The notes: a model not told the origin generated them from the sequence alone. A DNA stretch of 52,619 nucleotides from JANLUX01 sp031366005 (GCA_031366005.1 JANLZB010000084.1:1-52619), one strand, 5' to 3'; shown: positions 26,401 to 34,860, counted from the first letter of the stretch. Made by a program: numbers and translations.

Positions 26401-28792
26401 GGACGTAAACAGTTTGCCCCGTTGATGAAAAAGAGTTCGCATCAAAGAAAACATTATGCGCTTGAGTAGGAACGCATCCGGCAGAAGCGCCACCGCTTGA
26501 ATACGACCAATGTACATTATCATCCCAATTGCCACTTCCTCCAATCCAATAAAAATTTTGAGGAGATATCGGTATCACCGTCACGTTTAAAGGCAGTCCT
26601 CCGCCATCAATACTATTGGTAGCTGTTATATTTCCTGTCACCATTAAATTGTAGAGGTAAGCATAACTGACCTGCGCATTGCCGATACTGATCGGATAAA
26701 ATGTGAAGCCTGACTGACCAGAAATTGTAATTAAACCATTGCAAGTACCATTGGCAATCAGGTTTAAAATGGAAGAGGCGGACGCTGTACCATTAACTAA
26801 TGTCAGCGTTTTTCCCGGTGAATTAAAAATGAGTGAATCAATGGAAACGTCCCCAATGATAGTGGAATTACCATGTAAAATTAATTTGCCGAACGTATTA
26901 TTTGAAATGGAAATATCAGCAAAGCTTTCTACCAGGCTGAAAGTATTATTCAGAGAACTGGAGAAGTAACTGGCGCTACCAATGCCATTTCCCAATATAT
27001 AGATTGTCGAATTAATTCCTGAAGCATTGAGAACATTTAAGCCATCATTTACTACGATCACTGAATTTATTAAATCGACTGAACCAAAATTGTCTGAAAT
27101 TAAACTGCGACACTTCAGATAATTTCCATTGACCTGGAATGTACCGGCTGATACCTCCAGTTGTCCTTTTATTTTCAATGAATCATTCAGCAAATAAATT
27201 CCATTTAATCCTTCAATAAAAATTTTTTCGCAATTCAGAAAATTGTTGCCAGTCGTAATTGAATTACCTGCTGATGTAGATTTAAAAATAAGCGTTCCAC
27301 GGTAATCAAAATTTACTACGCTATTCAAAGCAAAACTTCCATAAATAAAAAAATAAGCGACCGTTGAATCGTTACAAAATAATTTTGAATTCGCCTGTTG
27401 ATTTGACCAATCGAGATTATTGCAATAAGTCCTGGCTGCTGAATCAATCGTTATTGTTTGACCCGCAAATGAAAAAGAATTAGCATCTATATGGACATTG
27501 GTAAATTGTGTTGGAAAACATGATCCACCTGCGCCACCGCTTGTTGCGGACCAATGCCCGGGATCATTCCAGTTTCCACTATTTCCCACCCAGTACAAAT
27601 CTGTAATTGGTGATGTAATAAAATTAATTCCGGTGGGAGGTGCAACAGGATTTTGAGTGGAATTAGTGGCGGTAAATACAGCTCCGCCAGTTGCATAAAT
27701 ACCAAAATCAAATTTGCAATAATTAAAATTTGCAGTTCCCGCTAATTGACGAAAGCTTCCACCGACTATTGAAATGATTCCATTACAGGTTCCATTAACT
27801 TCTGTATGGTTACCAACAACTGCATTATTCTGGGTGGCATCTATGGAATAACCGGGATTATTAAAAATTAAAGTGTCAATCAGAGAAGAGTAGTGCAGAT
27901 CTAAAAAAGCATTTTTATTAAAAATTATCTTTTTGATGTAAACAGAATCGTAGCAAATCAATCTTCCGTCATCATAAAAAATAACGTCATTATAATTAAC
28001 AGAATCTTTGGAATTAAAACTATTGGTCAAGGGCCATATACCTCCTTCAAAACTGATGCGTGAATTGGAAGCATTAATTTTATCTGCATCACCCGCGTAA
28101 TTCCAGTAATGACTGCATCGTATTTCTGAAGTGCCAAGATTTAAGTAGGTAAGCGAGAGGAAATCGCCTGTTGTAAACGAAATACATTTTACATATTGAT
28201 TGTTTGTGTTAAGGCTTCCATTATTCAAATTAATATTTTGTGTTTCCAGTGAGTCACTTAAAAACCAGCCACCATTGGGATTGTCAAATATTAAATTACA
28301 ATTCAAAAACACTCCATCAGATAAAATAGTATTACCTGCTAAATTTGAAACAAAGCCAACACTTCCTGAAAAGCCCCAGGTCATGTTATGATCTAAAATT
28401 AAAGAACCATAAATGCGCAGATTATAATCAAAAGGATTAAAGCCCTGCTGAAAAAGAGGGGTGTATGAAAAATAAAATACCGGGTTATTCTGGACACCGG
28501 TCCAGTTCATGGTATTGCAGGAGACAGCTATTGCATCATCATAAATAGTATCTCCGGGTTGCAAAAATGAATTAGCATCGAAAAAAACATTGTCATGCAA
28601 GCCGGGAGATGTGGTATGAAAAACCGTTCCACCTGACGTAGTTGCCCAATGATTAAAATTGTCACTCCAGTTCCCTGTGCCATTAACCCAAAAATAATTG
28701 GCAGCTTCTGACCTGGTAGTTGTTAATGCAAGTAAAAGGAAGGTTGCAAAACAACACAACAGTGTATAAGATTTTATTCCGATCCGTTTCAT
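23414..28792 (-). CDS. Giant T9SS-secreted modular protein with dockerin-like and cohesin-like segments
   Basis: The start at 28792 gives 1792 residues with a signal peptide (MKRIGIKSYTLLCCFATFLL). Four modules of about 350-380 residues each begin with an aromatic-W-x-G-x-(S/A/T)GNW motif: YFWVNGTGNW (about 33), LYWVGNSGNW (about 396), FYWIGGSGNW (about 743) and YYWIGGAGNW (about 1106). Each is followed by HW, SGG and a (D)ANSF motif. Near 1457-1520 come two Asp/Asn loops (GDANYDLVANNID, DCNGDGVVDNND) of dockerin type, then a cohesin-like beta region. The last 85 residues are a type A T9SS sorting domain (IFPVPASDHLYVY, GIYLLKC). It is probably a cell-surface adhesin. Confidence 0.85.
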   Translation of the reverse strand: MKRIGIKSYTLLCCFATFLLLALTTTRSEAANYFWVNGTGNWSDNFNHWATTSGGTVFHTTSPGLHDNVFFDANSFLQPGDTIYDDAIAVSCNTMNWTGVQNNPVFYFSYTPLFQQGFNPFDYNLRIYGSLILDHNMTWGFSGSVGFVSNLAGNTILSDGVFLNCNLIFDNPNGGWFLSDSLETQNINLNNGSLNTNNQYVKCISFTTGDFLSLTYLNLGTSEIRCSHYWNYAGDADKINASNSRISFEGGIWPLTNSFNSKDSVNYNDVIFYDDGRLICYDSVYIKKIIFNKNAFLDLHYSSLIDTLIFNNPGYSIDATQNNAVVGNHTEVNGTCNGIISIVGGSFRQLAGTANFNYCKFDFGIYATGGAVFTATNSTQNPVAPPTGINFITSPITDLYWVGNSGNWNDPGHWSATSGGAGGSCFPTQFTNVHIDANSFSFAGQTITIDSAARTYCNNLDWSNQQANSKLFCNDSTVAYFFIYGSFALNSVVNFDYRGTLIFKSTSAGNSITTGNNFLNCEKIFIEGLNGIYLLNDSLKIKGQLEVSAGTFQVNGNYLKCRSLISDNFGSVDLINSVIVVNDGLNVLNASGINSTIYILGNGIGSASYFSSSLNNTFSLVESFADISISNNTFGKLILHGNSTIIGDVSIDSLIFNSPGKTLTLVNGTASASSILNLIANGTCNGLITISGQSGFTFYPISIGNAQVSYAYLYNLMVTGNITATNSIDGGGLPLNVTVIPISPQNFYWIGGSGNWDDNVHWSYSSGGASAGCVPTQAHNVFFDANSFSSTGQTVYVPSHPNQGCASMDWTGTTFNPSFVFDSVSINYEFYINGSLTLVPQMNWNVKINLHFGKSNSLKTITSAGHSLTANDYAVFMDGDSLPGYVLGDSLICNGYLYFQKGKFNSASNPITASSINIFNSATLNPPQVYLNVSTVRAVQILIYNYAQVPILFAANATIEAGSFAMYDSLITIGTLSVDYYYGADNYGHLKNLILKKDARLSNSNGLTIDTMLLQNSDYTLFIQDSLRINNYLSINGDAGCEKYCRIQSLDQPLQSSLIVASGIVSADYVAINNINATGGAFFAATHCLDLGNNTGWAISPSSVTNKDYYWIGGAGNWNDTQHWSLSSGGGTAGCFPSRYDNVHFDANSFSINGDTVVLNQDKVYFNNMDWTGVQLNPTIVNQEYFDLLSVGGSLILTPGVNFKVDRDIEFTANDSDNVIQLSGNSLQPINFNKITFSGTGLWNLNDSLSTGQYGLYFDNGSLQSNNNLIRTNIQVGLNGNNKVHLNLGSSDFYGGYRCGDTSRVELNALNTNFYTGDFFGGNYQEYNYVESTGYFGDSCHINKVVCKGSQTYLPQYCNADTLIFENSVALCDINTDSVFVMGKWIIQNDNSHPLRLRTLNNSATIVKVSDTLCFNNLFLKDIHITGGVTAYAGYNSIDIGNNTGWIFGSCAVPVDSVWPGDANYDLVANNIDVLNIGVAYGETGPQRTNPLVTWTPQFASDWSKNFNSGFNYKHADCNGDGVVDNNDTTAISLNYGSTHPFRLAGVPPQITSAPLLYLVANLDTAVLSQALNIDIFLGISALPVDSIYGIAFSINFNPALIDTNSITFDYTGSWLGTAGTDLMTYEKVFAPTGYADVALVRTDHFNSSGFGYLGTMGVVVVDNVTGRIVLPFAVNNITAITYGQTLLDFNTASDSIDIDSTQTVSIHTLNPENEIHIFPVPASDHLYVYSNSNLPMEKIELMSLYGEVVYNNDAISNKQVVNTSEIANGIYLLKCYTRQGLVCKKVEIVHK

Positions 28793-29009
28793 AATAAGTT
28801 GTATTAAAGTTAATTTAATTTGATGACTTTTATTCACGGTACAAACATATTACGGGTAGGTGCTTAAAAAAAATACAGATATTTACATTTATCGAATATA
28901 ATATTTCGTTATTTTATACTATTCGCCTTTATATATTCTAACAATATTGGCAATAATATATAATTTATCGGATAATATTTATATTTACAGCATCGGATAA
29001 AAGTATAAT
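28793..29009. other. AT-rich divergent spacer
   Basis: The 217-nt interval separates the giant T9SS gene from the plus-strand hypothetical gene and must hold both promoters. It carries repeated ATCGGATAA motifs (near 28968 and 28991) just before the plus-strand start. No small gene is seen. Confidence 0.5.
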
Positions 29010-30404
29010 ATGGCTTCTAATAAAACTACTGAACTCATTTATTCTTTAAATAAGCATGAAATAAAGTCATTCACTGCGTTTTTAAAGTCTCCTTATTTTA
29101 ATACCAATCCACAGGTTGATGTTCTCTTCAATTGGTTGCTGAAACAAAAAGGGGAAGAATTTAATTTTCAGAATGTTTTAAAATCGAAATTGTTTTCAAA
29201 GAAAACAACGCTTTCTCATTTGCGATACCTGATGTCTGATTTGAATAAGCTGGTCGAAAATTTCCTTGCAATTAAAAAGTTAGATGATCAACCGCTTCTT
29301 TATAATTCCATATTGCTAAAGGCGTTGGCTGATAAAAATTGTGACAAGTCATTTAGTTTTACTTATCAATTGCAGTCGGACTATAAAGCTGTTTTAAATG
29401 CAGATACTTTACTTCAGAAATTTTCGGCAGAAGAAAGCCGGTACATGTATTACTCCAGTAGGCAAAAGAGAACTGTTTCACTTAATCACAACAAATTACT
29501 TTTTAACCTCGATGCTTTTTATGTTGCCAAAAAGCTGCAATTGGAGTGCGAAATTTTAAGTGCAAAAAACATTAATGAGGAATACCATGTTATTTTACTT
29601 GAAAAAGAAATGGTGTCGCTTGCCCGATCTGGTCCATTCAAAGATGAGCCTGCAGTAAAGCTCTATTATTTTTTATTGTTGATGTTAACAGAGCCGCAAA
29701 ATGAAAATCACTATACGGAAGGACTTGGTTTTATTAATAAACACGAACAGTTTTTTACAGTAGAGGAAGTTAAGGATGCTTATCAATACATTAAAAACTA
29801 TTGTATAAAAAAAATTAATGCAGGGAATCCTGTTTATACTCAAAAGTTGTTCGACCTGTATAAAACTATTTTAGGTAACAGGAGGATGATGTACCATGAT
29901 TATTTTTCGCAATGGGAATTTAAAAACTTAGTTACCATCAGCCTTCGCTTAAAAGAAAAAAAATGGTGTTTTGATTTTATTAAAAAGTACATCAACTACC
30001 TGAAACCTGGTGAACGCTCCAATGCCCTTAATTACAATATGGCTTATTGGTATTGGTCAGAAAAAAAATATCATTTATCATTAAAGCTTTTACAAAAGGT
30101 GGAGTTTACCGATGTGGTTTATCAATTGGATTCGCGAGCAGTGATTTTAAAAATTTATTATGAAACGGATGATTACGATTCTCTATTTTATCACCTCTCC
30201 GCTTTCAGGGCTTACCTTAGAAGAAATACAGCAGTTTCAGAAACGCTCAGAATCCAGTACAGTAATTTAATCCGTTACACCTTGCGAATAGCACGACATG
30301 GATTAAACAAACAAAAAATGACTGAGGTTAAAAAAGCATTAAAATCTGAGATCAGGGTGGCTGATAAAGGATGGCTAGAGAAACAGATTGAAGTGTTGTA
30401 TTGA
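29010..30404 (+). CDS. All-helical conserved hypothetical protein
   Basis: The 464-residue cytoplasmic protein has no signal peptide or membrane span. It is rich in Leu, Lys and Tyr and predicted to be helical throughout. The N-terminus ELIYSLNKHEIKSFTAFLKS resembles a short helical domain, and segments such as NYNMAYWYWSEKKYHLSLKL look like TPR-like helical pairs. I recall similar proteins of unknown function in Saprospiraceae and Chitinophagales, but cannot name a family. Its stop lies one base from the end of a decayed TPR-cyclase fragment on the other strand. Confidence 0.7.
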   Translation: MASNKTTELIYSLNKHEIKSFTAFLKSPYFNTNPQVDVLFNWLLKQKGEEFNFQNVLKSKLFSKKTTLSHLRYLMSDLNKLVENFLAIKKLDDQPLLYNSILLKALADKNCDKSFSFTYQLQSDYKAVLNADTLLQKFSAEESRYMYYSSRQKRTVSLNHNKLLFNLDAFYVAKKLQLECEILSAKNINEEYHVILLEKEMVSLARSGPFKDEPAVKLYYFLLLMLTEPQNENHYTEGLGFINKHEQFFTVEEVKDAYQYIKNYCIKKINAGNPVYTQKLFDLYKTILGNRRMMYHDYFSQWEFKNLVTISLRLKEKKWCFDFIKKYINYLKPGERSNALNYNMAYWYWSEKKYHLSLKLLQKVEFTDVVYQLDSRAVILKIYYETDDYDSLFYHLSAFRAYLRRNTAVSETLRIQYSNLIRYTLRIARHGLNKQKMTEVKKALKSEIRVADKGWLEKQIEVLY

Positions 30405-30405
30405 T

Positions 30406-30600
30406 TTAATTTTTAAGAGCTTTCGGTTTATTGTTCTGTTTATTATAAATGTTTCCGATACTGATATAAGAAAATGCAATATCTTATTTATCCCCGATTT
30501 ATTCACTTATTTTTAAACAGGTAAATTGATTTCTCAGCGCTTCCGTGTAATTGCCTTGGTCAGTATAAACAAGCATATATATAGAAAAACATAAAGCCAT
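30406..30600 (-). pseudogene. Decayed TPR segment of an adenylate-cyclase sensor gene
   Basis: Read on the minus strand from 30600 in one frame, with in-frame stops shown as breaks: VYTDQGNYTEALRNQF, CLKISE, stop, IGDK, stop, DIAFSYISIGNIYNKQ, NNKPKALKN, stop. These match unit for unit the TPRs of the cyclase at 32.3-34.4 kb (YDEQGNYTEALNNN, LKIGQQTGDKAGMA, YNNIGNIY). There are two internal TAA codons where Glu or Lys codons are expected, and the fragment ends at the neighbouring gene. It is a remnant of a paralogue, not a functional gene. Confidence 0.8.
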
Positions 30601-30603
30601 ATC

Positions 30604-30660
30604 CGTGTCCGACCTTTGCGGCACTTTGATGTTTACAGCAAAAGTGTTAAATAAATTTCT
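30604..30660 (-). repeat. Leader repeat A (copy of the 32249-32304 sequence)
   Basis: The plus-strand sequence CGTGTCCGACCTTTGCGGCA and following 37 nt match the block at 32249-32304 at most positions. The latter lies directly upstream of the secreted repeat-protein gene; this copy lies upstream of the decayed TPR fragment. The pair flanks the gene at 30695-32224 as imperfect direct repeats. Confidence 0.8.
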
Positions 30661-30694
30661 TCTCTAAAAGCGTGTGTTTTATTTATGATTTAAT

Positions 30695-32224
30695 TCAGAC
30701 TAATTTCTCCAACCGCGCAGTCCTCATCATTCCACTGTTGTTTGTTACTTTGATAAAATAAATTCCACTTGATAGAGAAGCAATATTTATTTTATCAGTC
30801 AGTGCGGATGATAAAACACACTGTCCATATAAGTTGTAAAATTCAATCCGATTTATTTGCCCGAAAGTTTTATCAGATATGATCGTTACTATGTCAGTTG
30901 CAGGATTTGGAAAAACAGTTATGGCTGATGAATGAGCAGCCGTTTGCTCTTCTATTCCGGTAGTAAAACAAAAAGTAGAGGAGGTGCCTCCGCTGGATAT
31001 TGCCGTTGCCGGACTACCTATTATTGTTTGTCCGTATAAACGATTCAGTGCAATGGTATCAACTTGTACAGGAGCAACGGAAACAATGAGTGAAGTGTTT
31101 GAAGAATCGCTGCACCCGCTGTTACCGAGGCTGTCGGTCTTTACTAAAAAACAATCGGTAGTAGTGCCGGATAATATAAATCCTTTGTCGGCAGTTTGCT
31201 GAATGGAGGTGAGAGAACCTGAGTACCAATAATTTTTTGCCCAAGTTAGGTTGCCCTGGTTATCTATCTTCATCAGCAGCCCCTCATAATTGGTGCCGAA
31301 CACAGAAGACCATCCTGCCAACGCATAACCATCGCCTGTTGACACGATGGAAGATCCTTCTTCCACAGTACCTGATCCATAAGTTTTAGACCACAGTAAC
31401 CCACCCATGCTATCCGTTTTTACTATATAAACATCGTCACTCCCTGCCCCGAAACTGGAAGTATAACCGATGGCAATATAACCTCCGTCATTTGCCTTTA
31501 TAATCTGATTGCCATATTCTGTTATGTTACCACCATAAGTTTTATACCAGGCAATGTTTCCCAAAGAATCCATCCGGGTAATGTACATATCAACACTGTT
31601 AGAGATGAAAGAATAAGCGGTTCCGCAAATTGTAAATCCTTTGTCAGGGTTTTGGATAATTGAAAAGGCATCGCCTGCATCATAGATGCGTGTCCAAAGT
31701 GTGTCTCCGATATTATTGGTTTTTATTAAGTAAGTATAGCTGGTGCTTGCCCAATGCGCTGTAATAATAAATCCGCTGTCAACAGTTTGCAGAATATTCC
31801 AAGCATCTTCGTTTAGGAATGTGCTGCTTCCATAAGTTTTGCTCCAGAGTGTGTCGCCATTCATATCCGTACGGATTAAATAAACATCGTAATTGGATGG
31901 GCTGAAACTAATGGTGGAACCGGCAATAATAAATCCGTTGTCATACGTTTGAGCAATACTTCTTCCTACATCTGTTGCAAATCCGCCATATGTTTTATTC
32001 CACAATAAAGTTCCGTTGCCGTCAGTGCGCACGAGATAAGCATTGATGTAACCAAGACCCGCACTGTCAGAATAACTGGTAATAGCATATCCGCCATCAC
32101 TTGTTTTTACTACCATGCTTCTGCCTTCGGTGCCTGAGCCACCATAGGATTTTTGAAAGGTTATTTGCGCATTCACAGTATTGATGAATGCAGAAAGAAG
32201 AAGTGTTACTATGATTTTTTTCAT
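30695..32224 (-). CDS. T9SS-secreted repeat protein (propeller-like)
   Basis: The start at 32224 gives 509 residues with signal peptide MKKIIVTLLLSAFINTVNAQ. A longer frame would begin inside the leader repeat. At least six to seven repeats of about 50 residues follow, each with DGGYxITxxS or DxGFIIxG, then YLxRTDxxGxxLWxKTYG. Such repeats are known from Bacteroidota surface proteins and are probably beta-propeller blades. The last 75 residues form a type A T9SS sorting domain (VFPNPATDIVTI, LSSGIYFIKV). It is expected on the cell surface or released. Confidence 0.85.
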   Translation of the reverse strand: MKKIIVTLLLSAFINTVNAQITFQKSYGGSGTEGRSMVVKTSDGGYAITSYSDSAGLGYINAYLVRTDGNGTLLWNKTYGGFATDVGRSIAQTYDNGFIIAGSTISFSPSNYDVYLIRTDMNGDTLWSKTYGSSTFLNEDAWNILQTVDSGFIITAHWASTSYTYLIKTNNIGDTLWTRIYDAGDAFSIIQNPDKGFTICGTAYSFISNSVDMYITRMDSLGNIAWYKTYGGNITEYGNQIIKANDGGYIAIGYTSSFGAGSDDVYIVKTDSMGGLLWSKTYGSGTVEEGSSIVSTGDGYALAGWSSVFGTNYEGLLMKIDNQGNLTWAKNYWYSGSLTSIQQTADKGFILSGTTTDCFLVKTDSLGNSGCSDSSNTSLIVSVAPVQVDTIALNRLYGQTIIGSPATAISSGGTSSTFCFTTGIEEQTAAHSSAITVFPNPATDIVTIISDKTFGQINRIEFYNLYGQCVLSSALTDKINIASLSSGIYFIKVTNNSGMMRTARLEKLV

Positions 32225-32248
32225 CTGTATGTAATTAAGTCGCATCAG

Positions 32249-32304
32249 CGTGTCCGCCCTTTGTGGCACTCAGATGTTTGTAGCAAAGGTGTAAAATAAG
32301 TTCT
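32249..32304 (-). repeat. Leader repeat B, probable promoter region of the secreted repeat-protein gene
   Basis: This block (CGTGTCCGCCCTTTGTGGCA...) is the second copy of the direct repeat at 30604-30660. On the minus strand it contains TTATTTTACACCTTTGC, which resembles a Bacteroidetes -7 region, about 65 nt before the start codon at 32224. Confidence 0.7.
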
Positions 32305-32338
32305 AAATACTCTCCACAAAATACATATCAATCTCTCC

Positions 32339-34387
32339 TTAATTCTTTGCTTGTATTTTTCCGCGATGAATACATTTGAATTTTTCTTTCACTAATTCAT
32401 AGGTACTTCCACTGATGTTTACATTACCGGGTTCACAACTGCTTTCCATGCGGGCTGCGAGGTTTACCGTGTCGCCCCATATATCGTAAGAGTATTTTTT
32501 GATGCCTACGATACCTGCCACTACCGGACCTGTGTGTATGCCAATGCGTATTTCAAATGCTATTTCTCCTTTGCCTTCTTTTTCTTTTTTGCGGTCGAGA
32601 ATAAAATTTTTCATTTCGATGGCTGCTGTTACCACGTCAAAGGCATGTGTGTAATTGAGCGTGGGCAATCCGCTTACACACATATAAGCATCGCCCACGG
32701 TTTTTATTTTTTCTATTTTATGCTGCTGCAAAATGTTATCAAAGCGGCTGAAACAATAATTAAGTTCTCCCACCAGCAACTCTGCACTAACCTTTTCGCT
32801 TACTCTTGTGAAGTCTTTAAAATCGGCAAATAGTACTGTAACCATGCTAAATGTTTTTGCCTCGCAGTGTCCCGTTTGTTTTAATTCTTCTGCAACTTCA
32901 GCAGGCAGAATGTTGAGCAACAATTCTTCGCTTCGTGCTTTTTCTATTTCACTTATTTTTCTCGCCTTGCTTATTTTATTTCGTTGTATAAAAAACACAA
33001 ACGCAAAAATCAGTACGACTGCAAAGCCCCCTATAAATCCATTACGCACTAATTTTTGTTTTTGTATTTCTTTCAATGCAATTGCGTCCTTCTTTTCCTG
33101 CTCTGCTTTTGCAAGCGATTCTTTTTTATCAAAGTCATATTGCATTTGCGATTGTACTAATTTTTTTGTGTTTTCTTGATTGAATATACTATCACGATAT
33201 GCCATATACAATTTGTGATGCTCGAATGCCTGTTTGAAATTGCTTTGTGCGCTGTCTAAACTTGCCAAACCGGCATAACCGTTTTTAATAAAGTCAAGGC
33301 TTCCAATCTCTTTCGCAAGCATTAAACCTTTTTCAAGATAAAGGGACGCATCCGTGTTTTTCCCCTGTTTTGCATAAACATTTCCAATGTTAATATTGGC
33401 ATCAGCAATGCCGCTTTTATCTTCCAGTTCGTCACTCATCTTTAAATAATCAAAAAAATATTTCAATGCCTCATTCAGTTTAACTTGATGCAAGTAAACA
33501 AATCCAATGTTTTCATGCGTCAAGGCTATTCCTTTTTGATCCTTAATCTCCTCCTCTATTTTCAAAGCTTCAAAATGGTATTTCAATGCTTCGGGATAAT
33601 TTGCCTGATCATCATAAATACTTCCTATGTTGTTGTAAGAGCTGGCAATCCCCCATTTATCTCCTATATCTTCTCTTATTTTTAAAGCAGCCAAATTGTA
33701 TTTCAGGGCTTGTGTAAACTCGCCCTGGTTGAAAAATGTGCTGCCGATATTGTTATAAGAATTGGCAATGCTTTTTTTATCTCCGGTTTCTTCTTTTATT
33801 TTCAAGGATGCAAAAAGGTTTTTCAATGCTTCCGGATAATTGCCCAGGGCTGCATAAATATTACCGATATTGTTGTAAGGTAACGCCATCCCTGCTTTAT
33901 CCCCGGTTTGTTGCCCAATTTTCAAGGCTTCCAAATTATTATTCAATGCTTCAGTATAATTACCCTGCTCATCATAAATATTTGCGATACCACCATATGC
34001 CCGTGCTTTCAAATTCAGGATTTTGGATTTATCTCCTGTATTTTCAGACATAAGAAGCTGGTCACATAACTTTAATACATCCCTAATGTGGTGTAACGCA
34101 TCTTCATATTTACCAAGATATGTTAAAGCAATTCCTTTCAATAAATAAGCATTACCAATCCCCATTTTATCATTCAGTTTTGTGGCAAGTGACATTGCTT
34201 CATTTGCAAAATAAATTGCTGTATCAGGGTTATTACTTCTGAATTGGCGCGATATATTATTTAACGTATTTATTTTGGCAGTGTCTTCTTTTTGACTTTT
34301 TAAAACAGAGAAGAGTGAGTCAGTTTTGCTTTGCTGCGCATTAGCCTGGCAGGTTATAAATAAAATAATGAGGAGGTTTTTTTTCAT
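32339..34387 (-). CDS. TPR sensor-class III adenylate cyclase, C-terminus shortened by an early stop
   Basis: The 682-residue protein starts at 34387 with a signal peptide (MKKNLLIILFITCQANAQ). It has eight to nine TPR units (about 40-400, NNIGNIYAALGNYPEAL type), a coiled coil, one membrane helix (about 447-468, GGFAVVLIFAFVFF) and a cyclase domain (about 500-682). LFADFKDFT carries the two metal-binding Asp. Lys in KIKTVGDAYM and Asp in YDIWGDTVNLAARMES fit adenine recognition. The frame ends TAA after GKIQAKN, but GEIDMYFVESI then TAG follows in the same frame, so the normal end lies at 32303. A single AAA-to-TAA change explains this. TPRs would sit in the periplasm and cyclase in the cytoplasm. 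Confidence 0.9.
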   Translation of the reverse strand: MKKNLLIILFITCQANAQQSKTDSLFSVLKSQKEDTAKINTLNNISRQFRSNNPDTAIYFANEAMSLATKLNDKMGIGNAYLLKGIALTYLGKYEDALHHIRDVLKLCDQLLMSENTGDKSKILNLKARAYGGIANIYDEQGNYTEALNNNLEALKIGQQTGDKAGMALPYNNIGNIYAALGNYPEALKNLFASLKIKEETGDKKSIANSYNNIGSTFFNQGEFTQALKYNLAALKIREDIGDKWGIASSYNNIGSIYDDQANYPEALKYHFEALKIEEEIKDQKGIALTHENIGFVYLHQVKLNEALKYFFDYLKMSDELEDKSGIADANINIGNVYAKQGKNTDASLYLEKGLMLAKEIGSLDFIKNGYAGLASLDSAQSNFKQAFEHHKLYMAYRDSIFNQENTKKLVQSQMQYDFDKKESLAKAEQEKKDAIALKEIQKQKLVRNGFIGGFAVVLIFAFVFFIQRNKISKARKISEIEKARSEELLLNILPAEVAEELKQTGHCEAKTFSMVTVLFADFKDFTRVSEKVSAELLVGELNYCFSRFDNILQQHKIEKIKTVGDAYMCVSGLPTLNYTHAFDVVTAAIEMKNFILDRKKEKEGKGEIAFEIRIGIHTGPVVAGIVGIKKYSYDIWGDTVNLAARMESSCEPGNVNISGSTYELVKEKFKCIHRGKIQAKN

Positions 34388-34492
34388 TGTGTGGGGCTTG
34401 AAAATTGTTTGAGGTGTTAATTGCCTGAACAAGATTAATGAGATTTGATGATAAACTGGTGTTTTGTTTTAAAGCTGTTCGCAACCAGCGGT

Positions 34493-34774
34493 ATGGCAAA
34501 AAATAAACTCATCAAAGTAATATTAGATGTAAACTGGCTCATCAGTGCTTGTATCAGCGCAAGTTCGAGAAAGAAATTTGAATTGTTATTGCTTGACCAA
34601 CGTTTTATTTTCTCAATTTGTATAGAACTACTGTCTGAGTATGATGAAGTAATTTCAAGGCCTGCATTCAAAAACAAAATAAAACCAGATGAAATTTCTG
34701 AGTTCAGAGATATGTTACTCAGATTAACCCAATCACTGACCTTATCCCACTTTGTGCTAATTGTCATTCTGTAA
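34493..34774 (+). pseudogene. Truncated PIN-domain toxin (PIN_3/TIGR00305-like)
   Basis: From the ATG at 34493 the frame reads MAKNKLIKVILDVNWLISA, the first PIN strand with its acidic Asp. It continues with FELLLLDQRFIFSI and ELLSEYDEVISRPAFKNKI, the standard toxin-component pattern (LLxEYxEVxxRPxF). After LRLTQ, at about residue 80, homology stops and the rest (SLTLSHFVLIVIL) is out-of-frame HNH sequence. The second half of the PIN fold with the remaining acidic residues (CRDPKDN, TGDKDLL) is absent, so RNase activity is unlikely. No partner antitoxin is evident upstream. Confidence 0.75.
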
Positions 34775-34860
34775 TTCATTTGAATAGACCTGCAATGACA
34801 ATTGAGCATTTAAAAGTGCTTCTAAAGAAAAATTTAAAAAACAAAAAGATGGTATTATAG
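34720..34860 (+). pseudogene. C-terminal fragment of an HNH endonuclease
   Basis: In a different frame from the PIN fragment, 34720-34860 encodes QINPITDLIPLCANCHSVIH, then LNRPAMTIEHLKVLLKK and a Lys-rich end with TAG. The DLIPLCxNCHxxIH motif is the C-terminal half of a common HNH nuclease family, including the CxxC zinc pair and metal-site His, followed by the typical P-x-(T/S)-I-E-x-L-K helix. The N-terminal half is missing. The two fragments overlap at 34720-34774, which marks the fusion scar. Confidence 0.75.

Noticed and set aside
34493..34860. Intact toxin-antitoxin or restriction locus
   Set aside because: Both genes are halves, in different frames, and no complete partner gene is visible.
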